This document shows, piece by piece, positions 1 to 9,266 of a DNA stretch of 64,000 bases. The stretch covers positions 282,946 through 346,945 of the forward strand of contig JAGAKS010000017.1 of the NCBI GenBank assembly GCA_017625465.1. The letters run 5' to 3'. The notes under the pieces were generated by a model that worked only from the letters and a program-made list of their open reading frames with translations, had not been told where the DNA came from and did not search any database. Position numbers and translations under genes: made by a program. Origin of the DNA: Clostridia bacterium (lineage in GTDB: Bacteria > Bacillota > Clostridia > TANB77 > CAG-508). Position 1 is the first letter of the stretch, and each line of letters begins with the position of its first letter.

Positions 1-813
1 GCTTTCACAAGCAATTGTTATTCTTCCATTATCATTATACATATTTGTTGAATTAAAGCTATCAGTGTTTTCATCATCTCTTGTAAGTTTAACTTTTAAT
101 CCTAATTCTTCAAGCTTAATTTTCAAATCTTTTGCATAATCTAAAGTTATATTAGCTTCACTATAACCATTTAAAGTTTCTCCTTTATCAGTGCCACCAT
201 GACCACTATCTATAACAAAATCATAACACTCGACTTCATTTGCCGGAGTAATTTTCAAAGATAAATAATTACATTCGCTATCTTTTAGCTCTTTCTTAAA
301 AAAGCCAATTTCTATTTTATTATTAGCATTATTTCTAGTAACCGTATAATATTCAATATTAGGATATACTGAAATATTTTCAAAAGTATAGTATCTAGCA
401 TTAACATTGTTATTCATTTTTACTCTTAGAAAAACATAATAATTACCAGCATTTAGCTTATCTAACTCTACTGCCTTATTTATTTGTGCAGTTTCAAACA
501 TAAGCAACTTATTATCAAGTTTTGTTTCAACATCGTAAGCAAATTCATTTTTTCCATCTGTTACTACCAATTTAACATTTTCTAAATTTTCTTTACTAAT
601 ACCATCTAAGCTTCCTTCAATATTAAAGGAATCACCATAAGTATAAAATTTAGCAATTTGAGCTTCTTTATGTTGAAGCGACAAAAATAAATCTTCAACT
701 TGTTTTACTTCTTGCTTTTTTGCATTGTTTCTAGAAACTTCAACGTATATACCAGAAGCAACTCCTAAAGCAATAATCATTAGAAAAATAATTTTAAAAA
801 TTTGTTTTCCCAT
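1..813 (-). CDS. N-acetylmuramoyl-L-alanine amidase, C-terminus cut by window edge
   Basis: Reading from the ATG at 813, the protein starts MGKQIFKIIFLMIIALGVAS, a membrane anchor or signal peptide. About 180 residues without a recognised catalytic motif follow, perhaps a cell-wall-binding or Ig-like region. Then comes DFVIDSGHGGTDKGE, the zinc-ligand histidine motif that opens Amidase_3 domains. The domain continues to the window edge, so the later glutamate and histidine ligands are not visible. Family members cleave the amide bond between MurNAc and L-Ala of peptidoglycan outside the cell. The start has a strong AAAGGCGG ribosome binding site. The gene lies 18 bp after the rimO stop and may share its transcript. 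Confidence 0.85.
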   Translation of the reverse strand, partial: MGKQIFKIIFLMIIALGVASGIYVEVSRNNAKKQEVKQVEDLFLSLQHKEAQIAKFYTYGDSFNIEGSLDGISKENLENVKLVVTDGKNEFAYDVETKLDNKLLMFETAQINKAVELDKLNAGNYYVFLRVKMNNNVNARYYTFENISVYPNIEYYTVTRNNANNKIEIGFFKKELKDSECNYLSLKITPANEVECYDFVIDSGHGGTDKGETLNGYSEANITLDYAKDLKIKLEELGLKVKLTRDDENTDSFNSTNMYNDNGRITIACES

Positions 814-831
814 AAGGCTTGTCCGCCTTTC

Positions 832-2134
832 TTATTTTAATTTTGCTATTAAATCGTATTCTTTAACTCCGGTTATAATGCAATCTACAAAACTGCCTAT
901 ATCTATTTTTTTCGTATTTTCTATAAATATAACTCCATCTTCATCTGGTATGTCCATATAACTTCTTGCTATATAATATTTTCCATCTGGAGTACAACCT
1001 TCAACTAAACTATTATAAGTATTTCCAATCTTTTCTTCTAATTTTATTTCAGCAATTTTTTGCTCTAATTTCATAAGTTTGTTTAGTCTTGCTTCTTTTG
1101 TTTTAGGATGAACTTGCTCTTTTATTTTAAAAGCTGGTGTTCCATCCTCTTTTGAATATTTAAAAGCACCCATTTTTTCAAATTTAGCTCTATTTACAAA
1201 TTCATATAGTTCAAAGAAATCCTCTTCTGTTTCTCCTGGAAAACCTACCATCATTGTAGTTCTTAAAATAACATTTGGTATTTCTTTTCTAATTTTATTT
1301 ATCAATTTTTCAATACTTTCGCTATTGCTGTGTCTATTCATTCTTTTTAAAACAGGGTTTGCAAAATGTTGAAGTGGTATGTCAAAATATTTACAAATTT
1401 TGTCGTTTTTCTTAACCACATCAATAAGTTCATCAGTAATGCTTTCAGGGTAAGCATATAGAAATCTAATCCACTTAAAACCTTCTATTTTACAAAGTTT
1501 TTCTAAAAGTTCTGCAAGCTTACTTTCTCCATACAAATCAATTCCATATTTTGTAGTATCTTGTGCTATAACGATTAATTCTTTAATTCCAGCTTTTGCA
1601 AGTTTTTCTGCCTCTTGCAAAACATCTTCCATTTTTCTGCTTATATATGGACCTCTTATGTATGGAATTGCACAATATGTACATCTATTTGAGCAACCTT
1701 CCGCAATTTTTAAATATGCAGTTGTATTACCAGTAGATACAATTCTATTCATATAATCAAGTGTATTTACAGATTCTTGTACTTTGACTAACTTAGAAAT
1801 CTGTTCCCACATAGTATCATAATCATCAATAGATAAAAATAAATCTACTTCTGGCATTGATTTTTCTAGGTCTTTTTTATATCTTTGAACCAAACATCCC
1901 ATAGCAATTAAATATTTACAATTTCCATTTTTCTTATATTCTGCCATTTCTAAAATTGTATTTATTGCTTCTTCTTTTGCGCTTTGAATAAATCCACATG
2001 TATTGATAACAATTATTTCTGCATCTTTTGGGTCTGTTACAATCTCAAATTTTTCTTTTTTGAACATACCAATACACATTTCAGTATCAACCAAATTTTT
2101 ACTACAACCGAAGTGATACAAAACCTACTTTCAT
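832..2134 (-). CDS. rimO: RimO, ribosomal protein S12 methylthiotransferase, read through a CGGT quadruplet
   Basis: RimO is a radical-SAM enzyme that methylthiolates an aspartate of ribosomal protein S12. The UPF0004 domain (GCSKNLVDTE), the radical SAM motif CSNRCTYC and a C-terminal TRAM-like region are all present. The natural start is the ATG at 2134, behind an AGGGGA site, giving MKVGFVSL. The next codon in that frame is CGG, followed within two codons by TAG. Skipping the C, or reading CGGT as one glycine, gives MKVGFVSLGCSKNLVD, the normal family N-terminus (433 residues). A TTG start at 2121 would avoid the shift but would lose the first beta strand and has no ribosome binding site. 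Either the insertion is an error, or the gene depends on +1 decoding. Confidence 0.88.
2107..2110 (-). other. In-frame CGGT quadruplet (+1 frameshift point) in rimO
   Basis: On the minus strand the codons read GTA TCA CTT CGGT TGT AGT. Treating CGGT as one glycine keeps the frame and restores the conserved SLGCSKN motif. Read as triplets, the frame stops at TAG two codons later. Confidence 0.7.
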
Positions 2135-2144
2135 TTTATTCCCC

Positions 2145-2384
2145 TTATATTAACATTGTTATTATTAATCCAATAATTAAACCTGGTATACCTAATAAAC
2201 CAACTAAAATTATTGTACCAATATTTAAAGTTACAATTACTCCAAAATAAGCAAGTACAGCTAATATAATACCTGCTACAACAGAGTTGATAATAAACTT
2301 TATAATAATTTTAAATGGCAATGCTATAATTTTTAATACTAAAATAAGCACTGCTATTGATATAATAAATGATATAATTCCCAT
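2145..2384 (-). CDS. BofA-like small membrane protein
   Basis: 79 residues, almost entirely hydrophobic, with two or three membrane segments and a C-terminal GLLGIPGLIIGLI stretch. That stretch resembles the end of the pro-sigma-K processing inhibitor BofA family. In Bacillus, BofA holds back the SpoIVFB protease in the outer forespore membrane; many Clostridia carry related proteins of unknown role. The gene sits between rng and rimO on the same strand with short gaps, and has an AAGGAGG site. The assignment rests on hydrophobic pattern and C-terminal motif only. Confidence 0.65.
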   Translation of the reverse strand: MGIISFIISIAVLILVLKIIALPFKIIIKFIINSVVAGIILAVLAYFGVIVTLNIGTIILVGLLGIPGLIIGLIITMLI

Positions 2385-2400
2385 AATTTTCCTCCTTATA

Positions 2401-3564
2401 TTATTTTCTACTTATTTGTTTTCTAGTGAGTTCTAATAAATTTAATTTTGTAAATTCTTCTATTTGAACTCTACTTCTATCTTCTAAGCAAAACTCTTGA
2501 AGAGCTTTTATGATTTTTTCAATATTTTCTTTTTTATGCATATCTATAAAATCAATAACAATTATTCCACCAATATCTCTTAATCTAAGTTGTTTAGCAA
2601 TTTCTTTTGCAGCTTCTTCATTTACTTTATAAATAGTTTCTTCTAAATTTGTATCTCCTATAAATTTACCTGTATTTACATCTATTGCTGTAAGAGCTTC
2701 TGTTCTATCTATTGTGATAAAGCCTCCAGATTTTAGCCAAATTTTATTAGAATTTATCTTAGAAATTTGTTTTTCAATATCATATAATTTTGACAAATCT
2801 CTTTCTTCTAAATTTATTTTGGTTTTCCCGCCAATCTCTTCTATTATTGCTTGAACTTTTTCTAAATTTTCTTTTGTATTTACAACAATTCTATCTAAAT
2901 CAAAATCTATTAAATCTATAATAGTTTTCTTTAAAATTCCACCACTATCATAAATTTTAACCGGATAATTTTCAAATTCTGTATTTTGAATTTTTTTCCA
3001 TTTTTCTATTTGGTATATAACATCTTCTATTATTTCTTCTTTGCTTGCTTTTTCAGCAGTTGTTCGTATAATTGCGCCCATACCTTCTGGTAAAATAGCA
3101 GATACCATCTCTTTTAAACTTTTTCTTTTTTCTTCATCTTGTATTTTACTAGAAAGCGTAACATAAGGCGAATTAGGCATAAGCACTATCATTCGACCTC
3201 TCAAACCTATATGTGTTGAAACTCTAGCACCCTTGGTTTGCATTTTATCTTTTTTTACTTCTACTAGCAAAGGATCTCCTGGTTTAATCAGCTTAGTTAT
3301 AGGTGTCGAATTTTGAAACTTTTCTTTTGTTTCATCTTGTTTAGGTAAAATATCTTTCTTATGTATAAAAGCATTTTTATCTTCACCTAAATTTATAAAA
3401 GCCGCTTCTAAGCCCGGAACTATATTTTGCACTTTACCTATATATATGTTTCCGTCTAAATTTTTGTGCTCCTCGCTATCTTCATAATATTCAACTATTT
3501 TTTTGTCTTCTATTAAAAATATTAAATTCTTATCATTTTGGTTGTTTATTAATAGTTCTCTCAT
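2401..3564 (-). CDS. rng: Ribonuclease G/E family endoribonuclease
   Basis: 387 residues. The protein begins MRELLIN and has the N-terminal S1-like segment (GNIYIGKVQNIVPGLEAAFI, residues about 38-57). The catalytic core follows, with GGFITIDRTEALTAIDVNTG holding the metal-binding aspartate and a second acidic site near IIVIDFIDM. It ends at the small domain, without the C-terminal scaffold region of RNase E, so it matches RNase G. It cleaves single-stranded AU-rich RNA in the cytoplasm in mRNA turnover and rRNA maturation. The start codon directly abuts the pth stop, indicating co-transcription. Confidence 0.9.
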   Translation of the reverse strand: MRELLINNQNDKNLIFLIEDKKIVEYYEDSEEHKNLDGNIYIGKVQNIVPGLEAAFINLGEDKNAFIHKKDILPKQDETKEKFQNSTPITKLIKPGDPLLVEVKKDKMQTKGARVSTHIGLRGRMIVLMPNSPYVTLSSKIQDEEKRKSLKEMVSAILPEGMGAIIRTTAEKASKEEIIEDVIYQIEKWKKIQNTEFENYPVKIYDSGGILKKTIIDLIDFDLDRIVVNTKENLEKVQAIIEEIGGKTKINLEERDLSKLYDIEKQISKINSNKIWLKSGGFITIDRTEALTAIDVNTGKFIGDTNLEETIYKVNEEAAKEIAKQLRLRDIGGIIVIDFIDMHKKENIEKIIKALQEFCLEDRSRVQIEEFTKLNLLELTRKQISRK

Positions 3565-4137
3565 TTATGCTCCTATATTTATGTTGTATTTATTCATAGC
3601 GCTATCAATATTATTTTTTAAAGTTTCTATAACTGCTTCAGCAGCTAAATTAACACCTCTGTCTAAAAGTTCCTTATCTTCATCATCTATTCCGCCAATA
3701 ACATGTGCAATCATATCTTTTTGTCCATGTGGCTTTCCAATTCCTACTCTAACACGTGGAAATTTTTCACTACTTAAATGTGATACAATAGATTTCATTC
3801 CATTATGTCCACCTGCTGAACCATTTTTTCTAATTCTAATTTTTCCTGGCTCAATATCAACATCATCATAAATTACCAAAACATTTTCAAGTGGAATTTT
3901 ATAAAAATTAACAAACTCTTGAACAGCTTCTCCGCTTAGATTCATAAAGGTTTGAGGTTTCACTAAAATTACTTTTTCCCCTTCTATAATTCCACTTCCA
4001 AACAAGGCTTTAAACTTGTCTTTCTTAACTTCTATATTATATTTTTCTGATAATTTATTTATAACATTAAACCCCATATTATGCCTTGTATTAGCATAAT
4101 CTGATTCAGGATTTCCAAGTCCTATAATTAAATACAT
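3565..4137 (-). CDS. pth: Peptidyl-tRNA hydrolase
   Basis: 190 residues, the usual length of bacterial Pth. Visible motifs are the N-terminal GLGNPESDYANTRHNMGF, including the catalytic histidine in TRHNMGF, then KPQTFMNLSGEAV and VIYDDVDIEPGKIRIRKNGS. The enzyme releases tRNA from peptidyl-tRNA that dropped off ribosomes. It is the first gene of a pth-rng-bofA-rimO run, behind a promoter at 4171-4199. Confidence 0.95.
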   Translation of the reverse strand: MYLIIGLGNPESDYANTRHNMGFNVINKLSEKYNIEVKKDKFKALFGSGIIEGEKVILVKPQTFMNLSGEAVQEFVNFYKIPLENVLVIYDDVDIEPGKIRIRKNGSAGGHNGMKSIVSHLSSEKFPRVRVGIGKPHGQKDMIAHVIGGIDDEDKELLDRGVNLAAEAVIETLKNNIDSAMNKYNINIGA

Positions 4138-4170
4138 TTTAATCCTCTTATCTTAAAAATTTACATATAT

Positions 4171-4199
4171 ATTATATTGCATTTTTGTCCTAATTACAA
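4171..4199 (-). promoter_or_regulatory. Promoter for pth-rng-rimO
   Basis: On the minus strand TTGTAA (4194-4199) is followed by a 17-base spacer and a consensus TATAAT (4171-4176), about 35 bp upstream of the pth start. Confidence 0.6.
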
Positions 4200-4211
4200 G
4201 TAAATATAATA

Positions 4212-4246
4212 AAAGTCTTATTAATAGTTTATTAATAAGACTTTAT
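4212..4246 (-). terminator. Intrinsic terminator after the glycosyltransferase gene
   Basis: A perfect 14-bp stem (AAAGTCTTATTAAT and its complement) with a five-base loop and T-rich flanks lies between the GT8-like stop at 4255 and the pth promoter. Confidence 0.6.
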
Positions 4247-4254
4247 TTATAATT

Positions 4255-5163
4255 TTATTTAACTTTATCTAAAATTTCCATATACTCTAAAGTTATCTTT
4301 TTAGTTATATCTCTGCCTAATTTAAACGCTGCTTCAAACATTTTTCTTTGTTCCTCATCAGTACATATATCATAATCTATTTTTCTTATTTCATCTTGAA
4401 AATCAGCATACTCTTGAATAGTTGCAGGAGTATATTGCCAAGGTTTGTTTCTAGTTATAAAATGATATACGGCTATATCATCCAAATCATACATTTCATA
4501 ATCTCTACCATCAAATTTTTCACTATCTGGATGTTTTACATAATAGTCTAAATGTAAAACAAACATATTATATTTTAAAGGTAAATGTAACTCTGGATGT
4601 TTCTCCCATTCTGGATAATGCCATTGTATAACATCTTGGTCACCAAATTCTCTATATTTTTCTTGAACTTTTTTCATTGTTTCTGTTAATTCTAAATCCA
4701 AATTTTTCTTTGGTTCTATAACAATTAAACCAGAAGTCATTTTCATCCATTCAAAATCTATACAGCAATTCTTTCTATCAACTGTAGCTGACATATGAGG
4801 CTTCTCAAATAGTTCATCTATATTTTTTCTTATATACATATCACTATCTATATAAACTAATTTATCAAATTCAGTTAATCCAAATACTAATAATTTATCA
4901 AATGTATTAGACCATCTGCTTAATAATTTTTCATCATTTCTCTTTTTTACTTCATCTGGAATTTTAATTCTGTCTTTTTTTATGATAATAATATCCATAG
5001 CTTTTAATTTTTCTATTGCTTCATTTGAAATAGTATCATTAACTAAAGTAACTAATGGATATTTGGCATTTACTCTATTTAAACATTCTTTAAGAGCTAA
5101 TACACCAATCAAATAATTTTCTGTAGATAAAGATGTTATATATGCTTTTTTTATATTATTCAT
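4255..5163 (-). CDS. GT8-like glycosyltransferase
   Basis: 302 residues with a GT-A fold signature. The N-terminal strand is KKAYITSLSTENYLIGVLAL, and the metal and nucleotide-sugar motif is KLVYIDSDMYIRKNIDELF with DSD. SGLIVIEPKK and DQDVIQWHY follow, resembling glycogenin or galactinol-synthase-like GT8 enzymes. It probably transfers a sugar from an NDP-sugar onto a glycan. It immediately follows another glycosyltransferase (stop codon next to this start), so the two are likely co-expressed. Acceptor and sugar cannot be read from the sequence. Confidence 0.75.
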   Translation of the reverse strand: MNNIKKAYITSLSTENYLIGVLALKECLNRVNAKYPLVTLVNDTISNEAIEKLKAMDIIIIKKDRIKIPDEVKKRNDEKLLSRWSNTFDKLLVFGLTEFDKLVYIDSDMYIRKNIDELFEKPHMSATVDRKNCCIDFEWMKMTSGLIVIEPKKNLDLELTETMKKVQEKYREFGDQDVIQWHYPEWEKHPELHLPLKYNMFVLHLDYYVKHPDSEKFDGRDYEMYDLDDIAVYHFITRNKPWQYTPATIQEYADFQDEIRKIDYDICTDEEQRKMFEAAFKLGRDITKKITLEYMEILDKVK

Positions 5164-6420
5164 TTATTTTTCCCCCGCATCTCTTACATCTATTTTTAGC
5201 TTGTCCCAAATTTCTGTTGCTCTAACGTATTCATTATAATGTTTTTTTACGTTTTTATCATATTCTTCTAATTCTTTTAATAAGCACGAAAAGTCACATG
5301 TTTCAAACGCTGTATTCATTTTTGGAATACTATTTTTCAAATTATTTTTAGCCTCGTTTATGATTTTCTTATAATTATCTCGTTCTATTATATAATGATA
5401 TAATGGTTTATATTTTGTCCATCCTATTGTAGTTTTTAAGAATCTTTGCTCAATACCACTATCATCTAATGCAATTCTTCTAAGAACTTTTGGAAATTTT
5501 TCCTTCATCAATCCTGTGTATTTCAAGAAACTATCATGAAAATGATAAGTTGGTATTCTTAAAACTTTGGCACCTTTTTCTTTTAATGCACAAGAAAAGA
5601 AAGTATCCTCACCTCTTGCTTTTGGTGGATTATAGAATGCTGGTATATTTTCTAGATGTCTTAAATTCAAACAAATTCCAGAACCTAAAACAAAATTCTT
5701 AGTTCCTACATCTTTAACCTCTTCAGCTGGCTTCTTTGCTAAAGCAATATCCATATCTGCATAAGATATACAAGTATCTTCTTTTCTATATTTTTGAATA
5801 ACATCCCATGAAATAACTTCATTTTCCAGTCCGTCTATAAAAGCTTTATAATCTTCTTCTTTTACTTCATCATTATATTCTATATATGGTACAGGATTCA
5901 TCATACCACATCTATAACCATATGTAATATCTGCATTCTCAATATTTTTAATATGCTCCAAAATATTACATTGTTTTATCCATTCTATTTCTTTTCCAGT
6001 TTTAACATTTGCTAATGGATATTCATCATCATCCCAAAATAGCAAATAATCTATATCTCTCTTTAAAGCATAATACATTATGGTATTTCTAGCTTTGCCA
6101 TATCCTTTACCTATCAATAGGTCAACATCTTCCTGTGACAAGTCAAATTTTGACATTAATTTTTTCTTGTCTTCATCTATTGCCTCAGGAGTTATATATT
6201 TTATATTAATATTTTTATACACACTAGGTATTATTCCATAAAAGTCTGTTCTTGTTGTATATTGATAACCTAAATCAAATAATACAAATATTGTAAAATT
6301 TACTTTTACGTCTAATGATTGTACTTGCTCTAATAAAAATTCGTAATAGCTGTTTATTATTCTACACACATTAGGTCTACCTGTAATAAAGCCTATTCCG
6401 AAATTAATTTCTTTATTCAT
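5164..6420 (-). CDS. Glycosyltransferase-like protein with DDDE motif
   Basis: 418 residues. The central LLFWDDDEYPLANV looks like the DxD metal site of GT-A transferases. Further down, KARGEDTFFSCALKEKGAKV matches the GED acid-base region of GT2-type enzymes. There is no signal peptide or clear membrane segment, so it is probably cytosolic. It starts the two-gene glycosyltransferase unit with the GT8-like gene. A specific substrate cannot be assigned. Confidence 0.6.
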   Translation of the reverse strand: MNKEINFGIGFITGRPNVCRIINSYYEFLLEQVQSLDVKVNFTIFVLFDLGYQYTTRTDFYGIIPSVYKNINIKYITPEAIDEDKKKLMSKFDLSQEDVDLLIGKGYGKARNTIMYYALKRDIDYLLFWDDDEYPLANVKTGKEIEWIKQCNILEHIKNIENADITYGYRCGMMNPVPYIEYNDEVKEEDYKAFIDGLENEVISWDVIQKYRKEDTCISYADMDIALAKKPAEEVKDVGTKNFVLGSGICLNLRHLENIPAFYNPPKARGEDTFFSCALKEKGAKVLRIPTYHFHDSFLKYTGLMKEKFPKVLRRIALDDSGIEQRFLKTTIGWTKYKPLYHYIIERDNYKKIINEAKNNLKNSIPKMNTAFETCDFSCLLKELEEYDKNVKKHYNEYVRATEIWDKLKIDVRDAGEK

Positions 6421-6470
6421 AAAATATCGTACCCTAAGGTACTCAACCTCACTTTCATTGTATAATATTT

Positions 6471-7520
6471 TTATTCTTTATATTCAAAATAATCATATTC
6501 GCAAGTTCTAAGCAATCTATTCATTATTGCAATTCCTAAACCTTCTTTAGGAACTCCCTCAATTAAAATAATTTCAGGTTTTATTTTATCTGCATTTCTA
6601 AGCTCACTATAAATATTTTTAGCAAAAGCTTCTAAATCGTGTTTGCTTCCAATGTCTATGTATCTTCCTTCTGATACAACAATATCTTTTTTATGTTCTG
6701 TAAAACCTATTACAACAACATCACCTTTGTATTTTCTAACTCGCTTATTTATTTCAAAGATTTGATTTTTTTCATCCTTAGCATATATTAATTGACATTT
6801 TGTATTGGGAGCATAATGTCTATGCTTCATACCAGGACTTTCTACTTTTTCATCTTTGCCAACCTGTTCGAATACTTTTTTGTCTATTTCTACATTGCCG
6901 GCTACTTCTCTTATTTCTTCTGGAGTAATTTTTCCCGGTCTTAATATAACTGGAATTTCATTTATTACTTTAACTACAGTAGATTCTAAACCTATGCTAC
7001 TGTCTCCACCATCTATAATAGCTGATACTTTACTTTCTAACTCATTTCTAATATCTGAGATATTTGTACCGCTTGGTTTGCCAGATATATTGGCACTTGG
7101 AGCTGCAATAGGAACTCCAGAAAATGTTATTATAGCTTGAGCAATTAAATTATTAGGCATTCTCACTGCAACAGTATCTAACCCTGCAGTAACAATGTCT
7201 GGTAAAACATTTTCCTTCTTTTTTAAAATAATAGTAAATGGTCCAGGCATAAAACTCTCAATAAGTTTTTCTTCAACCTCCGTAATATCTGTAGCTATAT
7301 TATATATTTCTTCTTTACTCGCTACATGAACTATCAACGGATTATCTGAGGGTCTGCCTTTTGCAATAAAAATCTTTCCAACTGCTTCTGCATCTAAGGC
7401 ATTTGCACCTATTCCATATACAGTTTCTGTTGGAAATATAATTAATTCACCATTTTTTATTAAATTACATATTACTTTTAATTCTTCTGTACTAGTATTT
7501 TCTTCCCAATTATAATACAT
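6471..7520 (-). CDS. L-threonylcarbamoyladenylate synthase, Sua5 type
   Basis: 349 residues from the ATG at 7520, chosen because GAGG lies nine bases upstream; an earlier in-frame ATG at 7544 overlaps the promoter. The YrdC domain carries PTETVYGIGA, KGRPSDNPL and GDSSIGLESTVV. A C-terminal Sua5 domain follows SPGMKHRHYAPNTK. The enzyme makes threonylcarbamoyl-AMP for t6A modification of ANN-decoding tRNAs. The partner gene tsaE is elsewhere in the window (37955). Confidence 0.92.
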   Translation of the reverse strand: MYYNWEENTSTEELKVICNLIKNGELIIFPTETVYGIGANALDAEAVGKIFIAKGRPSDNPLIVHVASKEEIYNIATDITEVEEKLIESFMPGPFTIILKKKENVLPDIVTAGLDTVAVRMPNNLIAQAIITFSGVPIAAPSANISGKPSGTNISDIRNELESKVSAIIDGGDSSIGLESTVVKVINEIPVILRPGKITPEEIREVAGNVEIDKKVFEQVGKDEKVESPGMKHRHYAPNTKCQLIYAKDEKNQIFEINKRVRKYKGDVVVIGFTEHKKDIVVSEGRYIDIGSKHDLEAFAKNIYSELRNADKIKPEIILIEGVPKEGLGIAIMNRLLRTCEYDYFEYKE

Positions 7521-7542
7521 AATAAAATTCCTCGTATGTATC

Positions 7543-7571
7543 ATTATAGCATTTTATTAGTATTTTGTCAA
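7543..7571 (-). promoter_or_regulatory. Consensus sigma-A promoter of the Sua5 gene
   Basis: TTGACA (7566-7571), 17-base spacer, TATAAT (7543-7548) on the minus strand. Both hexamers match the consensus. The transcript would start just upstream of the Sua5 ribosome binding site. Confidence 0.8.
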
Positions 7572-7676
7572 ATTTTGAGTGTTTAAGAAATTCTTAATTT
7601 TTACCTATTTTTCAGTAATTTCACGCTTTAATCACAGGTGAGTTAGTGATAAGCATTATTTAACTTCATTTTTAGA

Positions 7677-8132
7677 TTATATTGCTTCTATTATCTGTGC
7701 AACAGATAAATCTCTCTCATATTTGTAACATTCCCCATCTTGTTCTATCAATTGAAATTTGTTTTTAGTATAAAAATTTATTCCTCTATTAAATTTACTC
7801 CATGTTTCTAATACAACTTTTTCATAACCCTTTTCTTCTAATTCATCTATTAACACATCCATAAATTGTTGAGAAATTCCTGTCCCTCTATGTTCGGCAT
7901 AAACATATACTCTCTTGATTTCTGCTATACTATCTCCTTTATCTATGTAAGCAATACTACCTACTACTTTATTATCAATAACAGCAATCCATATTTTTTC
8001 ATATAATTCTTCTTCAACTTTACTCATACCGTCACGCCATTCTTCAAAGCCAAATTCCTCGACGCAAACATCTACCCATAATTTAATAAGTTGTTCCTCA
8101 TATTTTTTGTTATATTCTACTAATTCATACAA
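7677..8132 (-). CDS. GNAT family N-acetyltransferase
   Basis: 151 residues. The acetyl-CoA-binding motif A is visible as IKRVYVYAEHRGTGISQQFMD (the GTG takes the place of the usual GxGxG/A loop), followed by KVVLETWSKFNRGINFYTKN typical of motif B. Function is probably acetylation of a small molecule or protein; the substrate is unknown. It lies downstream of the pyruvyl transferase pair on the same strand. The 130 bp between it and the Sua5 promoter hold nothing else recognised. Confidence 0.8.
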   Translation of the reverse strand: MYELVEYNKKYEEQLIKLWVDVCVEEFGFEEWRDGMSKVEEELYEKIWIAVIDNKVVGSIAYIDKGDSIAEIKRVYVYAEHRGTGISQQFMDVLIDELEEKGYEKVVLETWSKFNRGINFYTKNKFQLIEQDGECYKYERDLSVAQIIEAI

Positions 8133-8156
8133 TTTTCTTTCCTCCTTGTTTCAGTT

Positions 8157-9266
8157 TTATTTATCATTATTTTCTAAAAAATTTTTGACTATCCCATCCA
8201 TATCAAGTCTTTCTATATCATGATATATTTCTAAATTTTGTTTTTCTATACTAGGACTTTGATACATACTCTTATTATGAAAAATTGCTTCTTCAAAATC
8301 CACTTTTTCCATATAAACATTTTCATTTATATATTTCAACAATTCTTGTCCTTTTTTCGAGTTTACAATAACAAGAGATGTTCCTTTTTCATCATTCATC
8401 TTAGGAAGAATTTCATCAATTCCCCAAAAATCAGCTAACGTAATATCTGACCTTCTATGTTTTTTCTTAAATTTGCAACTATAACAAGATGGTCTAAGTA
8501 CCATATCACTTAAAAACAGCCTCATATATAAATCTTCGTGATGATCAATACTTATTTGCTTATCTTCATATTCAAAACAAGTTTGATAATTATTCCAGCC
8601 TTTATTATATTTGTTTCTAAAACTTATTTTTTGAATTTTACCACTATCTTGTTTTTCTCTATATTCTATATATTTTCTCCATACTTTTGCCGATGGTACT
8701 CCATGACAAATTAAATCTTGCGTATATAGGTTTTCATAATCTTTTCCAAGATATGTATATAACCCTTCAATTTGACAAGGTGTACCTGTAAAAAGTACTT
8801 TTCTGCCATTTTCTAATTCTTTCTTGGCTTGCTTATATGTATCTCCTATTTTACTTTGCAGGTACTTTGAGCCTCTTATTTTCCACAAATTTTCTATATT
8901 ATCAATTCCTTTATGGAGCACATTAAATTTATCATCAAATATAGCACCAAATACTATACCTTCATCATTGATAATTTGTTTTGCTATTTCAGTAAAGATT
9001 CCACCTGAAGAGCTTTCCATTCTTATTTCAGTATTTTTGTTATATATTGCAAAAGCATTAGGTGTATTTTTTTCTTCTTTACCATTTAAAATCGGACAAA
9101 CATTTTTACATAATCCACAATTAATACAAATTTGTGAATTTATTTTTGGATATTCAAAACCTTGCTCATCTTCTTTTATGTAAATTGCATTTTTAGGACA
9201 TATATTTTTACAAGCTAAGCAACCACAGCAGTCATTTTTATTGCATATTTTTTGCATAAAACTCAC
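8157..9266 (-). CDS. Iron-sulfur protein, coenzyme F420H2 dehydrogenase beta-subunit-like
   Basis: 369 residues. Two N-terminal 4Fe-4S clusters are encoded (CCGCLACKNICPKNAI and CINCGLCKNVCP). The F420H2-dehydrogenase/FrhB-like fold follows, with SSSGGIFTEIA and VLFTGTPCQIEGL. In Clostridia such proteins occur beside polysaccharide pyruvyl transferases in cell-surface glycan loci rather than in methanogenesis, and the next gene upstream here (9267) is one. The protein presumably moves electrons to a flavin-dependent step of glycan or nucleotide-sugar modification; that is inference. The two genes are contiguous. Confidence 0.75.
   Translation of the reverse strand: MSFMQKICNKNDCCGCLACKNICPKNAIYIKEDEQGFEYPKINSQICINCGLCKNVCPILNGKEEKNTPNAFAIYNKNTEIRMESSSGGIFTEIAKQIINDEGIVFGAIFDDKFNVLHKGIDNIENLWKIRGSKYLQSKIGDTYKQAKKELENGRKVLFTGTPCQIEGLYTYLGKDYENLYTQDLICHGVPSAKVWRKYIEYREKQDSGKIQKISFRNKYNKGWNNYQTCFEYEDKQISIDHHEDLYMRLFLSDMVLRPSCYSCKFKKKHRRSDITLADFWGIDEILPKMNDEKGTSLVIVNSKKGQELLKYINENVYMEKVDFEEAIFHNKSMYQSPSIEKQNLEIYHDIERLDMDGIVKNFLENNDK

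Noticed and set aside
2121..2121. TTG start of rimO that would avoid the frameshift
   Set aside because: No ribosome binding site, loses the first conserved residues, and the ATG at 2134 has AGGGGA at the right distance.
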